From NCBI GenBank assembly GCA_038363925.1, contig JAQQWL010000011.1:8494001-8558000 (forward strand): DNA of 64,000 bases, written 5' to 3'. This stretch comes from Apiospora phragmitis. Lineage: Eukaryota; Ascomycota; Sordariomycetes; Amphisphaeriales; Apiosporaceae. Of the stretch, positions 11,990 to 24,747 are shown in pieces; within the stretch, counting starts at the first letter, position 1, and the number at the start of each line of letters is the position of its first letter. Below the pieces are notes generated by a model. The model made no database searches. It was given only the letters and a program-made list of their open reading frames with translations, and was not told the origin of the DNA. Made by a program: the position numbers and the translations under genes.

Positions 11990-14900
11990 CGGCCAGCGCA
12001 GGTGGCGCATCTTGTGGGCAAGCACAGTTGACAAAAAGTTTGGTCCAAGGTATACGATGCCAAAAGAAACGAGGCTGCTAAATATTCGATTTCCAACCTC
12101 CTGATCACATGACGTTCTGTTGCTGCAAGTGCCCCCTCAATGTCGCACGTCTGCATAATGGTTCAAGACGGCAAGGCGCCACGATTAAGTGCAGATGTAT
12201 TGACATGTCTCACTGAGGTGGCCACTAGGTTTGGGATCCAGGAGCTGCATGGGAAATAAGCAACATCTTCCGGGTGAGACACAACTCTTTACACCCAAAT
12301 ATTCTCCGACGCTAGTCGATGTGCCAAACTCTCCATCGAGGTCTCAGCGACACGTACATGCACATGCAGGATTATCCGAAGTGGTCATGTCATACATGAG
12401 TTCATGATCCCTAACTCTGTCTGTCAACAGCGGACAGAAGTGCACCAGGTATTTGGAAGTCTAGATCCTTGTACTTACATTATATTCATACATGAGTATG
12501 GTGTACCATATTCTTCGCCTCCGTTGCGATCTGCAACTAGCCAGCACATCTGAGAACGACACGTTTCCCACAGACTGGTAGACAAGCGGCTCAGTAAAGC
12601 GAACCTATACAGTACTGAGTTATAGCAGTTACCAAAGGGTGCTTCCCAGGGGCTTGTTTGCGGGCAAATTCGGACTTTCATTTCTGCAGCACATCCTCCC
12701 AAGAGCGGGCCAGGGGCGGCAGTTACTCCGTCGCCCAATCAGATATGATCCCAGGATTTCTACTCATCCGCCAGTGCCACTGTTTGATGCAGGATACCAT
12801 TGTACAGATGTCATTTGGGTCTATTTCATTTGTTCCGTGGAATCTACTGGTTTCGCTGGCCGTGGCTCTCAAAACGTAGTGCCTGGGGCCGGCTGGGTGA
12901 GAAGGTGACACAGGGAGCCTTCCAAAGCTCAATCCAGGCTCTTAATTGCATTCAATTATCGACCCATATTCAGGCCTGGCCAGTTCATCTATACAACATC
13001 GTCCCCGAAATGAAGCTCTGATAATAGGGGCTCGATCGCATTACACCCCCTCTCCACAATCGCTGCTTAACAACAGCAAAACGAATTCCTATGTGTAATG
13101 TCGATCACAGAAATGTATTATCTCAGGCAAAGACAGCAGAGGAAGACTGTGCGCTGGACCTACGCCCCGTAGTCCAGCATCACGATGCCTCCATGCAGGC
13201 AGGGGAAGGGGATGATCTGCTGCCACGCGTTGGCGTACCCCGGCCACCATAGTGACGGGCATTCTTCAGCGGGTGCCACTATCGACGATCTTTTCCCACT
13301 ACAACTATAGAGACGGCATATTCGTTTTCTTTTTCGAGAACACCGTCGGGATAGGCATGGGCCGTCGCATCACCAGGTCATAACCGTAGGATAAAAGTGA
13401 CCGCTGGTTGGTGACTGGTCATCACCGATTATCGGGTACTGTAGCCTCTTGCATAAGATGAGCCGAGGGAAAGACATCTGTTCGATTTTGATGACTACTC
13501 AGATTATGACAGGAATGGAAGACCTTCCCAATGAGAAGTACATATGTTTGCAGTCGTTCCTCCGCAACAGATCTGATATCTTTCGAAATTCGAAGTCTAA
13601 GTGGGCAGATCTACCATCCCCACACATGCCAAGTGGACGTGGACGGCCTTTTCTCCCTGGAGGAGATAAGAACACGAAGGCAACCCGAGGATTGGGCTTA
13701 CCAACTTTGGTGCATACCAGCCGTGTTTTCCGTACTGTTGCTTTTTCGAAAGCACGTGCTGAGTGGGTGGCAGTCTGGAATCTGGAGAGCGGCCGGGGTG
13801 GAGGTTCTGTACAGATGACAGAATTGCTTCTGCCGCCTTGGGTGCTGACGATGAGGTTTAAATGACGACTAAACGGCCGCTAGGGACCGCATTTCTCCGC
13901 TGGCGATTTTTATGCAAGGAAAAGCAATTGACGTTGTTCCCACATGTTGGTACTCCTTGGCAAGACATATAGTTGCTTTGCTGCAGAATACTCCGAACGG
14001 TCAAAGCAGCCCCATTATAGACGCCGCAGCTGGGAAACCCGGGCCAGGTGTCTGCGCTGGGATTGGCTCGGACGGGCTGCCGTACCCTAGCTGGCCAATG
14101 AGATCCTTCCCAGTCCTCGGAGAAATTGGAATCGGCCTATAAGATTCTTGGGGAAAACCCGGCAGACTGGCTGGACTGACTGATGGGTGATGCAGTGGAC
14201 GCCCTATGCCCAGTTTGGGTTTCACAGACCCATCTGCAGCTAAATAAGTAGGCGTCCCTGTTGTCCCGAGATGAACCAACACTACCACCCGCACTCTTTC
14301 CGCGCCTCAGTTACTCGCCCTTACGACGACGACGACGACGACTGCCCGTGATCAATCTTTCTCTCGGGTAACTTTCTCATACTCTCCTCCTCGCTATGGA
14401 CAGCAAAAAGTCCTTGCATCTATGGAGATGCTCGGGATCTGCAAATATGCAGCCGTAGGATCAGAGAAGCGGTGCCAGCAAGTCTGCCACAAGATGATAG
14501 CTTAGGACCAATCCGGGCACGATGTGAACTCCACTCTACAACCCCCGCCCACACACCCACTCTCTCCGTGACACACACACACACACGCAACTCCCGCGCC
14601 CCTGCGGCTCCTCATGTGGTAAACGGCTCCGTCTTGGTTCTCCCGCCTCGTTCGTCCGTCTTTTCGCCCCCTTGACAGAACGGTGTGCAGCCCTGGACAC
14701 AAATTGACCACACACTCAGTTATGGCGTAGGCTTTGTGTAACACCAGCGGTCAATAGTGGTGGGTGGGTATAAGAGACCGCGCCGAATATGCAAAGATCG
14801 TGTGTTCATATTTCCTCTTTTGTTTTTGTTTTTGCTTATTTATGCGGCCCTCAGGTGCCAACAACTACCTAATGTAAGTATGCGCACCAGCCAGTCCTCT

Positions 14901-17900
14901 TTTCATTTTATACGTGATCTGAGTGGCCGATTCGTCATACACCTGCCACCTGGGCGGCGATGCGCACCTATAGCGATCTGGCCCTACCTACACACATATA
15001 CATATATATATCCGGGATGGTCCTGCGAGGGCGCACGCACTTATATGCAGTCATCATTCGTCATCCTTCTGAATTTTGTCGCTGGGGACTGGAGTACTTC
15101 TGGAGGACAACGTCCGACGGCAGGTAAGCGTCGGCGAAATGTCTCGCTTGAAGAGGTGGCTGAGAGTCGGCATGTGGTTGCACCTCTTTGCTTGTTCTGG
15201 CTTCTTTTCGATGGTCTATTTCCTTTTCTGAATCGACTTTATATTATGTATGCACACACATGCAAGCAGAAGAACGCAGTCAGACGCCAAGAAACGAGAG
15301 CTACAGGGTAATAGTTTGCGAATTGCTCGCCAAGGCTGAAGCCAGCTGGCCAGCTGACCAACCAGCAATGCGATATAATGTGTTGCTACCACTTAGTCAG
15401 CGGGAATTGATTGATCGTTCATTGGCATTGGAGCGTTTGAGGAACAGTGGATGGAAAGAGGCATGGAATGCGTGAAGAATATCTCGGCTGCTGGTATCGT
15501 GAGTCGTAGGACTTTGTGCGCATTGGCGCTACTGGCATGTTGCTCTCCTGACTGAGGGGCAGTTAGTTCATGAGGATGTCTGTGGAACAATCAGCAGAAA
15601 AAGTAAGGCTTTGAAGAGTTCCAACTGGTATTGCTAGTCCACAGGGGGACGTAGAAGAGTGACTAAATGTATAATATTCGCCACATCTTCACCATGACAG
15701 AAGCTATGAAGAGGCCGATGATGTGCTTCTGGGTTATACTGGCAGCAAATCCGGGAACAAACACGCATTAGCCACTCGTGATGTTCGTTGTCTTCCGGGG
15801 ATTGCGTTCGGTTGGTTATGGGCGAAGGAGCCTGGAACTCGAGCCAGAAAGTATCGGGCCTGTAATGAGACTGACATTCAGGATGTCACCCATCTGTATG
15901 GTCCATGGTATCTCGCACAAGGGAGCGAACCGCCGCCTCAAGGCCTGGGTAGGCTACAACTGAAAGAGGAACAGTCATTAAGTATATCGACATTGCCCTG
16001 CTCTCCCCCGTGGAGAATTGGTTTATGTCATAGAGTCGTGCTGTTCTTATCTGCGTCAAACCCACATCTGCCCCAAAGTGATGTTATACTCGTCCAGAAG
16101 CCCATATGCTATCTCATCTACACTCATGAATGAGTCCTTTGAACCCCTCAGATAGTCATCAGCAGAATCTCATGCTGGTCTTTGCAGATAGGATTATCTT
16201 CCACCTTCCCTGGCACCAAGAAAGGTCAAGGGTTTGATGTTTGCATGAAACGACCAAGTGATGCTCAACATAAAGTCGATCTGACTAGAATACCCATATG
16301 TATGTCTCGGTTTAGCTATGATTGCACTTGTAAAATTTCCATTGGGGGAACGAGCGCGGTGTTGTTGACGGACTGAGAGAGTCAAGGAGGAAGTGCCGAG
16401 CTGGAGCAAGCATGGGCGGCCAAGGCAAGCTGGGCACAGTCGAGAGAGGAAGCATGCATCATATCATATAACACTAGCGGTACCTTGTTCCAATCCTAAT
16501 GGGAGAATGTCAACTGCAGCGTAGCTCCTTGCAACACCGCGACGGTCGAAACCCCAGTTGCTCATTGAACCTACTTTGGCTTGACTGCCTCGTCATTGCT
16601 ACTTGAATGCGCGATAAGTGGACAGGCGAAGCAGGCAATTTCTCACAGTCGCATCACCCATTTTGTCGTCGTTCTCGTCGGTTTTGCACTTGACGAATGC
16701 GTGGTTTCGACGCTTTTGGAGTCACCAGCACGACTTAGGCCAGTTACATAGACCACCCCGAGTGATGGGCACTGCAATAGCCTCCATAGTCTGAGTTGCC
16801 CGTTGTATTTACTGCTGTAGTTGATGGGGATAATGTTCTCCGGGCAATTGCTTTACATGTCGTCGCCATGGCTATCGCTAGGTGGTGCCCAGGCGTTGAC
16901 TCGGCGGGTTATGCTCAGGCTGCACAGCCGGTCATTATTGACTCGCGGAGGGAACCACGAGGACTGAACATACGGATAAAAGAAGAGCCATGGGCAGGTC
17001 AAAATACCCAAATAGAACTGTGAAGTACTGGATGATGACGGGAAAGAGGGAGGGGGAGAGAAGGGCAAGCGGATGAAGACTCGCGGAGAATGTCAGAGGT
17101 CGCACGAAGCACATCGGTATTTCCACCATCAAGATAAGTACTTAAGCTGGTCAGACTGGCCACTCAACATAGACAACTTAAAGATATATCTGTTTTATGT
17201 AGTTCATAGGAGACTAGTTGATGGCAGGAAAAGGGGGTAAAAAGCCAAAAGACCTACCTACCTACTTGACATCAAGATATGTGAAGTGTTGATTGCCAGC
17301 GAACTAGAAACCTGTAACCAAGGCCTCTCAATAGCAACTGCTCTATCTAACTGGTCTCTTTCTGAACATATCTCTCGGCCATCAGGTCATTCCATTCCGA
17401 CTTCAACTCTGAAGACTTTCCATGCTGTCTTCTGGCCACAAGGATTGTATACCCAAGCACATATGCCCAGGCAAGTCCTGTTGTAACAGAAGGTCAGGAG
17501 CCTCACATCATGCACGACATAATGGATCTTTCACGAGCTGGCGGTCGTTTAGCCACAAGGCAGGCTGCTATCTCTCCACTGCTAACTCCATCGAGAAAGA
17601 GGCCTATTGTCAACAAGGCAAGAGTTAGAGAGTCAACCTCATTTCTCACATGGGAATTTCCTGCGTCACCAATCATTCCTGACAACGAGGATATTATTAA
17701 AGGGCCTAGTGAGAAGAGTGATGAAGATGCACCATTTCCTAGTATTTAGCATCTTGGAAGGAGTAGAAGGGGTATAGGTTGTTACACCAGCACTGCTACA
17801 TTATAGGTAGTGAGCCAGTTATCCAGTTATCCAGTCAGTATCTTCCTATCTTTCAGCCAGTAACTTTCAGAATGGTCTCTACTCTCGAAAATGATAGCAT

Positions 17901-19136
17901 GATTCAATTCAAAAGTGCTAAGTCACATAGAATGTTTGACACTCTCTTCTGAATTGGCTATTTGCGCAGCTTGTATTGGCGTCCTCAATATCCCAATATA
18001 GCCATCAACCTTCTACCAACTATGTAGTACGTTCTGGACAGAGATTCAGTGCAGTTCGGTGTATCGGTGTATCATTGTAGGATCACTGGATATGATCTAG
18101 TACCAGAGCCACGGCAGTTGATTCCTCATCATACCTCCTAGCATGCCAGTTGGCCATTTGGGTATCTCACCCTTGTACGGCTCGCCTCCCACAATGCCCA
18201 CCTCATCTCAGCTCAAAGGGCCCCATCTGCCTTACATTGTATATAAACCATATGTCATACCACAGGCAGTGAGTGAGTCAATGGGAAGCCCCCCTTAATC
18301 ACCAAGCAGGCTGATGCAACGACCGACTCGACGGACCATCGGAACCCTGCCGCCATCTGCATGGTGATTTATCTTACCCAACCTCTGCAGTGCTACCACC
18401 AACGCATAGGACGGGACTTTGGGCTTATTTCCGAGCAGCAGTTGATATAAGAGCAACACCATTCCTCGGGCTGGCCGGCCGGCCGCCGCATGAGCTGATT
18501 CGAGTAGGGAACCCAACTAAATAAGCCGGCCACTGGATGGGGCCTGCCTTGCAGTTCAGCTACCGCTTACCCGCGCTTAGGACTGAGCCGATACCTTATT
18601 GGTGGAATATACAGATTCTTGTGTGACGTTGGGCGGGAGTTGCTCGGTTGCGTGGTTCGTGGAGCATGAAGGGAGTCCCATCCCAATCCCCATCCTCCAA
18701 TACAACTGATGTCCCCCATGATGCACCGCGGAGTCATTCTCAGCCCTACCGAAAAGTTGGGTAATCTAAAACCTATCTTATGGGAGATAGTAATAACTAA
18801 CCCCCGGGTAAGCGGTGTCTGCAGTTACCTGCATATGCTATAATGTGGTGCATGAAGGCTACGGGCAGTGTAAATTCGAACTGAGGGCAAGATACTTGTG
18901 ATATACAGACGTCGGTTTGGGCAATCTCCGATCAGTCCATCCGCAATTTTCTCCAAGGCGGTCTTTTCGGAAGCAGCCAGCAATTTCCTATCATCCTGAT
19001 CCTACTCAACAATCAACAATCGATCGATCCAACATGCTGCCTCGCCTGGACCTGCCCTTGGAAACCAGTGTAAGCCGGTCGTTTTTGTTAGACTGCAATC
19101 CAATGACCCCTTTGCCCACCCGTCGTAGCCTGGAGC
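11990..19136. other. Gene-free stretch, 7.1 kb
   Basis: No gene I can support. Simple sequence includes a GAC run at about 14322-14342, a CA run near 14570-14587, a triple ATCCAGTT-type repeat at 17816-17838 and CCTACCTACCTAC near 17255. A segment at about 14240-14400 looks promoter-like (pyrimidine-rich with CTTTCTCTC), but the following ATG opens only a 20-codon frame. Given the high indel rate, a broken or short spliced gene could be hidden here, but I could not assemble one. Confidence 0.55.
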
Positions 19137-19719
19137 TTACGACATTTTCTCAAGACGCGTAGTCGTGCCTCCCTTGATTTCGCCCAGCCAAGCTGTGCGG
19201 TTGACGCAGAAGTACTCGGACGTCGGCTTTAAAACCGCCTTCAAGTCGCGGCAGTCGCTGCCTTCGCCATTGCCATCTTCTAAGAGGCCCGTTCCGACTA
19301 CCACGCGATCCGGGCTGCCCTGGCGTTGCACCGTCACGCGGTCCCACAGATGGCGCAGAAGGAGCGCAGGATCACGGTTCCCGAGTCGGACGACTGAGTG
19401 TCCTCGAACGTCTTGAGGACTGCCGACGGGTCATCCACTTTTGGAAAGGTGATCTGAACTTGCTGTTTTCCGAGGTGGTTGGTCAAGTCAGATAGATAGG
19501 GGTACTACTGGTAGTAGAGTAGAGTGGGTGCGGTACGTGCTTTTGGGTTTATAAATTGTTACATACTTCGGCCTTGTATACTACATTGCTGGTGAATATA
19601 ACGCCGGATGCCTTCTGGCATGAGCTGCAGTGGCATAGGTACGTCGATAAGGGCGCGCCGGCGACATCGATCTTGATGGCCCCGCAAATGCACGAAGCTG
19701 TTCTGTAGGTGTTGCACAT
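19137..19719 (-). CDS. GFA/CENP-V-fold zinc protein (glutathione-dependent formaldehyde-activating enzyme family)
   Basis: Two exons: 19719-19567 and 19504-19137, with a 62-nt intron (GTATGT to AGTAG). Exon 1 reads MCNTYRTASCICGAIKIDV, then YLCHCSSCQKASGVIFTSN. Exon 2 holds SFCAICGTA and, near the end, YFCVNRTAWL. The cysteines CxC, CHCxxC and CxxC are the structural and catalytic zinc ligands of this family, whose founder condenses formaldehyde with glutathione; most fungal members have no proven substrate. The length is about 173 residues, usual for the family. One base appears missing near 19336 (GCGTGACG where GCGGTGACG is expected), and restoring it gives one frame from start to stop. 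The gene is isolated, 1.56 kb from the adenosine-deaminase-like gene, with which it is divergent. Confidence 0.85.
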
Positions 19720-21280
19720 GATGCGTGCGTGTGTGTGTGCGTATGTGTATTTGCGGTGCCTGATTAAGATTAGGTATTTCGCCGCCAGCCTTCCTTCAAG
19801 TCAACGACCGACAAGTATGTGGAAGGGGGGGCCTGCCTATTGACGACAGTGATCACACCATCCGCTCACAAGTTTGATCTGCTTATAGGGTTCTTGAGGC
19901 ATGCCGCTCTTCCCCGCACCGCTGGTTGGCTCAAGAAATTACTTGAGGACAAGGGGGTTGTTGGTTGCATGGCAGGCTCCAACACGGCTACAGGCTGCCA
20001 CCGCCAGCGAATGAAGGGACCATTGCATGATCCGAGTGTGCAAAGCATCTTTTGGGGTCAGAGGTGTTGGCTACCACTCATCCTTCCTAATCTGGCCTGT
20101 CTTTTCTGTGATTTCTCTGTTTCGGCGTCAAAAAGAGTAAGTTATTCTAGTGTTGGTCAAGCAGACTTTCATGAAGGTAATATAAAGGCATGCGTCCATC
20201 AGGCCATGTCTCCTACGGCATGTGATGCTGATGATAATGTAGCCTTCCGATAGTATCAAGGTTTGATCTCCAAAAGGTGTAAATCAACTTCGCCCTGCTG
20301 CCTTGGGTTCTGGGCGTAAGGTTTGAGTATATATTCGTTGAAGATGCTGGGGGATAAGGGTGCCTCAGGACGGTCTTTGAAGGATAAGGCTCGTGGTCAC
20401 ACCATGTCTGAGTCCTATAGCTCACTCAGCCTAGCTGCAAAGCAACAAAGAAGTAAGAAACAGCACAGAGGCATAACCGCCGTTGTCCGCCGGTTTATGG
20501 GACCAATATAAGTGCCGGATGACGATGACAGGAATGAGTCAAGGCATGAGACTGCGTGTCAGCAGGTGCGGCAAGTGTCCGCAATCGGCACGTAGCGACG
20601 ACACGGGTTTCTCAACATCGTGATGGACACGATTGAGGGTCTTGGATATGGAAGACGTCCTGCTGGTTCCTGAGATTCCGATATCGATACACATACAGAT
20701 ACAGCAGGAACATTAACATTGAAACATACATAGGACGGCTGAAGATTGGGGCGACGTGACTCCAGTTGATAGGGAGTTACCCAGGCTCTGGGACGCATGT
20801 AGGCAAGCATCCCTTAGGGTCTTAGGCAACCTCCGCCCGCTAGCAGCGGCACGCATAATGCGATAATGCACTGTTTCGAGGGGCCCAACCAGGGATTTTA
20901 GTGGACTGAAAGAGCGGGGTCCGTCGTCAATCCCGATATTGTTACACTTTGAGCCGTCCCGCTAAGTGACTTGAGACGGACAACGCATTAGATTTATATT
21001 GAACATAGGATGGATAAAGAGCGAAAGGGCGTATGGGATCATCTCGTCTGACAGGATATAAGCCAGTGCCAGCACCCCTGGGCCTTTTTTTTTGAAATTA
21101 GGATAGAGGAGATCGATTGATTGCCAAGAGATTACTTATTTATAGCTGCAACTGGTTAGTGTCAGGAGGCAGACGGAAGCATCAGCAAAATTGTCCCGAC
21201 CACGGCGCAACCTCATCACCACTTCACGCCGCCCCCCCTTCAAGACCACACAACGCGCCACAAGACCAAGATAGGATAAG
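19720..21280. promoter_or_regulatory. Divergent intergenic region, 1.56 kb
   Basis: Lies between the GFA gene (minus) and the adenosine-deaminase-like gene (plus). A GTGTGTGTGT tract (about 19727-19740) is close to the GFA start. A T9 tract near 21086 and a pyrimidine-poor leader precede the plus gene. An ORF of 144 codons at 19819-20253 has no recognisable domain and I do not call it. Confidence 0.45.
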
Positions 21281-23052
21281 ATGCCATTCACAGACCAGGA
21301 GTGGGACGAGATATCCCAGGAAGTCCCCAGCGCGGTCGACGACTTCATCCAGCAGTACCTCGAGGGCCGCGAACGCCTCGTCGCCCAGGAGGCCAAGCAG
21401 CGCAGCGACGCCGCGTTCCGCCAGGGCCTGTCGCCGCTCGCCCGGCGCGCCTGCGCCGTCGTCGAGCGCATCCGCGGCCAGGAGCAGCGCACCATCTGGA
21501 CGCCGCAGCTCGAGGAGGGGCTCGCCAAGGAGAGCGAGAACATCACCGTCCACCCGGGCATGATGTTCTCGCTGTCCAAGGACCGCATGGAGGGCACCAA
21601 GCTGTGGCAGATCGTGCGGCGCATGCCCAAGGGCTCCCTGCTGCACGCCCACATCGACGCCATGGTCGACTTCAAGTTCCTGCTCGGCGTCCTCATGAAG
21701 GAGCCCGGCATGCACATCTCGGCCGACGCGCCGCTGACCTCGCCCAAGGCGCTGGAGAACGCCACCCTCCTCTTCCGCTTCTTCAAGACGGAGCGGACCC
21801 AAGACAGTCTCTGGAGTGAAGACTACACGCCAGGCACGTTTATCCGGATCACCCAGGCCGCGGATGCCTATCCCGACGGGGGCCGAGAAGGCTTTCTCAA
21901 GTGGCTCCACAGCCGCTGCACACTATCGCGCACCGACGCTGTGGCGCAGCACCACGGCGTCGACGAGATCTGGAGGAAATTCTACAAGTGCTTCCGCATC
22001 GTCAACTCCTTCCTCCACCACGAGAACATCTACCGGCAATTCCTGCGACGGCTTATGCGCTTACTGAGAGATGACGGCATCATGTACGCAGAGCTGCGCT
22101 TCGCCTGGGGGCTGGACTACTACCAGCAGGGCAGCGAGACGCCCGACACGGACTACGTGCACATGATGGACGTTCTTGACGAGGAGGTGAAGGCATTCCA
22201 AGAAACGCCCGAGGGCAAGGGCTTCTGGGGGTTCCGCATCATCTGGTGCTGCGTCCGCTGGCTGCCGACGCGGGACATCGTCCACAACATGGACCAGTGC
22301 ATCACGACCAAGATCACGCACCCGCAACTCATCGCCGGCTACGACCTGGTCGGGCAGGAGGACGGGGACGGCCCTTGCGCGACCTGCTGCCGGAACTTTT
22401 CTGGTTCCGGAAGCAGTGCGCCGAGGAAGGCGTCAACATCCCCTTCTTCTTCCACGCGGGCGAGTGCCTGGGGTCCGGCAGCGAGACGGACCACAACCTG
22501 TTCGACGCGGTGCTGCTGGGGACGCGGCGCATCGGCCACGGCTTCAGCCTGTACAAACACCCGCTCCTGATCGACCTGGTCAAGGAGAAGCGCATCCTCA
22601 TTGAGAGCTGCCCCATCAGCAACGAGGTCCTCCGCCTCTGCGGCTCCGTCATGAGCCACCCGCTGCCCGCCCTGTTGGCCCGCGGCGTCCCCTGCTGCCT
22701 CTGCAACGACGACCCGGCCATGCTGGGCCAGGACACGGCCGGCTGCACCCACGACTTTTGGCAGGCGCTCCAGGGCTGGGAGAACCTCGGGCTCGCGGGG
22801 CTCGGCTCGCTCGCCGAGAACAGCATCCGCTGGTCCGCCTTCGAGGACCAGACGGCCGACGAGTGGACCCGCGACGTCAAGGAGGCCTCGGTCGGCAGCG
22901 GCCTCAAGGCCCGGCGCCTCCAGGAGTGGGCCGTCGAGTGGGAGAAGTTCTGCCTCTGGGTCGTCGACGAGTTCGGCACCGATGAGGACGAAAATGAGGC
23001 AGCACCTGCTACTACTACTGCTACTACTAGTGCTGCTGCTGCGGCACAATGA
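21281..23052 (+). CDS. Adenosine deaminase family protein, ADGF/CECR1 type
   Basis: A single exon giving about 590 residues after one correction. The metal-hydrolase signatures are present in order: LLHAHIDAM (His pair near residue 122), FFHAGECLG (about 392), RIGHGFSLY, ESCPISNEVLRL and the CNDDP metal-binding Asp motif (about 476). The long N-terminal helical part (about 120 residues before the first His pair) matches the ADGF/CECR1 group rather than classic adenosine deaminase. That group hydrolyses adenosine or adenine-type substrates with zinc; the fungal substrate is inferred. I see no clear signal peptide, so a cytosolic form is likely. The frame changes near 22365-22375, where QEDGDG should read toward GRPLRDLLPELFWF, so one base is missing. 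The C-terminus ends in an Ala/Thr-rich codon repeat (22999-23049). Third positions are strongly GC-rich, unlike the flanks. Confidence 0.85.
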
Positions 23053-24747
23053 ATAGATTAAGTAAAAGGGAAAATACGCCCCATGCGTGTGGTGGCCTGC
23101 AGGAGATATCATCAGGGTGGTCACACGCCAGGGAGACGAAATTTGCCACCAGCCAACTAAAGTGGTGGTGCGGGAACAAGCATAATTTTTCGGTCTACAT
23201 ATTCTGGAGTGGTGTGGTTCCCGCCATTCCCCTTCTCTTCTTCAGCCTTGAGAGCTCGCCTGGATGTCGTCTGGGGGAGAGGAAGAGTGGAGAAACATGG
23301 CTGGCTGCTTTCTTCTGGTCAGCCGGCATGTCATTTTCAACTGTAGAGCATCTTCAACTGGCTACAGAGGTAGGCGCATTTGTACTAGGTAGAGCAGCGT
23401 ATCCCTTTTCAACAAAACTGCTTCGGGTTCGAGGCGGGGCAATCTCACGAGGGGCACATATAGAGAGATGGAAAGAAGAAAGAAAAAGAATGTTACATGC
23501 GCAAAGAAGAAGCAGAAGAAGAAGAAGCGGGAAACACAACAGAAGGAGTAAGGAGCGGTTGGGAAGGGGTGGCGTTATCATTTTTTGTTGTTCAACAATT
23601 TTTCCATTGCATGGTATGGTATGGGTGCATTATCGGTCAGTCTTCATTCCAACACTAGACTAAGTAGGTAGTAGTAGAGTAGTAGACTGCGAGCGATATT
23701 CAACCCATCGATGCAGGCAGGTCCCCTTGGCTTCCAGGCAGAAATATCAGCTACTTATACAGTCATCCAGCTGCAGTAGTAGTAAGTAGGGCTGTGTTGC
23801 TGTGTGACCATGGAGGAGCATATTCAAGGGAAAGGAGGGTACACCGCGGGAGAGCGCGCGCGGCGAAGCCTCGTATTTTGCGACGGAGCTTCGTATTGTT
23901 ATCCATCTACGAGGCTCCTTCCAGACTCTTGTTTCATCAGGGACTGGCTGTGGGGACGAATAGGCTGATAGAAGCAGACCAGGCAAGTATGAAGTAAGGG
24001 AGGTCCGGGGCGCGCGCCAGGCCTAGTGACTCTTGATGCATAAACCGTAATATATATATATATTTCCATCCAATACACTTTTCGGTGTGGCGAGAGCCAG
24101 CCAGAGAAGAGACACGGTCGAGATGAGAGTGGGTCGGGGTCATAGGGCTACATCACCTGCAGTAGTGAATGCAGCAATGCGGGTTGCAGCGTGGGGGGGA
24201 GGGAAGCCCGAGACCATTCAGAAGTCCTTGGTGGATTCTGGCTCGTACGAGTCAAAGGCAGTCAAGAAAGCATATCCTCCGCTCTAGGTAGACGTGGTAG
24301 CCTACTCAATACGATATATATGCAAAGCAGTTATAGCACAGAAAGCAATTGCGACTTGACTATGGCCTATCGTTGGAAGCTTGGTGGTTACTTGCTCAGT
24401 TCGTATATGCGAGAAAGTAAATATCTAGTTCTGGATCTGTAGTACAAGATTGATAAAGTACAGGAGAAAATAACAGCGATTGCCCGCCTCTTAGGTATTT
24501 TGAAAAGAAATCGGCGGTGATCGATGTTGCGGTCTCTGTCTCGGAACAGCCTGACTCTGCCCTTGGAAAAATGATGGTTTCCGAGTTGCTCGACAAGATA
24601 CTTGGTTTTGTATAGATGTGCTCGAAGTCGTCTGGGAGTTAAGGACAGCTGATGAAGGTGAACTTAGGAAAAATAGTAGGGATAAGGCGTGTTGTGAAAG
24701 AAGGCAAATGACCAAGTTAGAAATAGGAGCTGGAATAGCGACAAGGT
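23053..24747. other. Convergent intergenic region
   Basis: Between the 3' ends of the adenosine-deaminase-like gene and the NmrA-like gene. It contains AGAAGAAG-rich sequence (about 23470-23530), TAGTAGTAGAGTAGTAG (about 23665-23690) and an AT-repeat (24048-24062). No gene seen. Confidence 0.55.

Noticed and set aside
21136..21910. Two long minus-strand ORFs over the adenosine-deaminase-like gene
   Set aside because: Shadows of GC-rich coding sequence; the plus strand has clear catalytic motifs.
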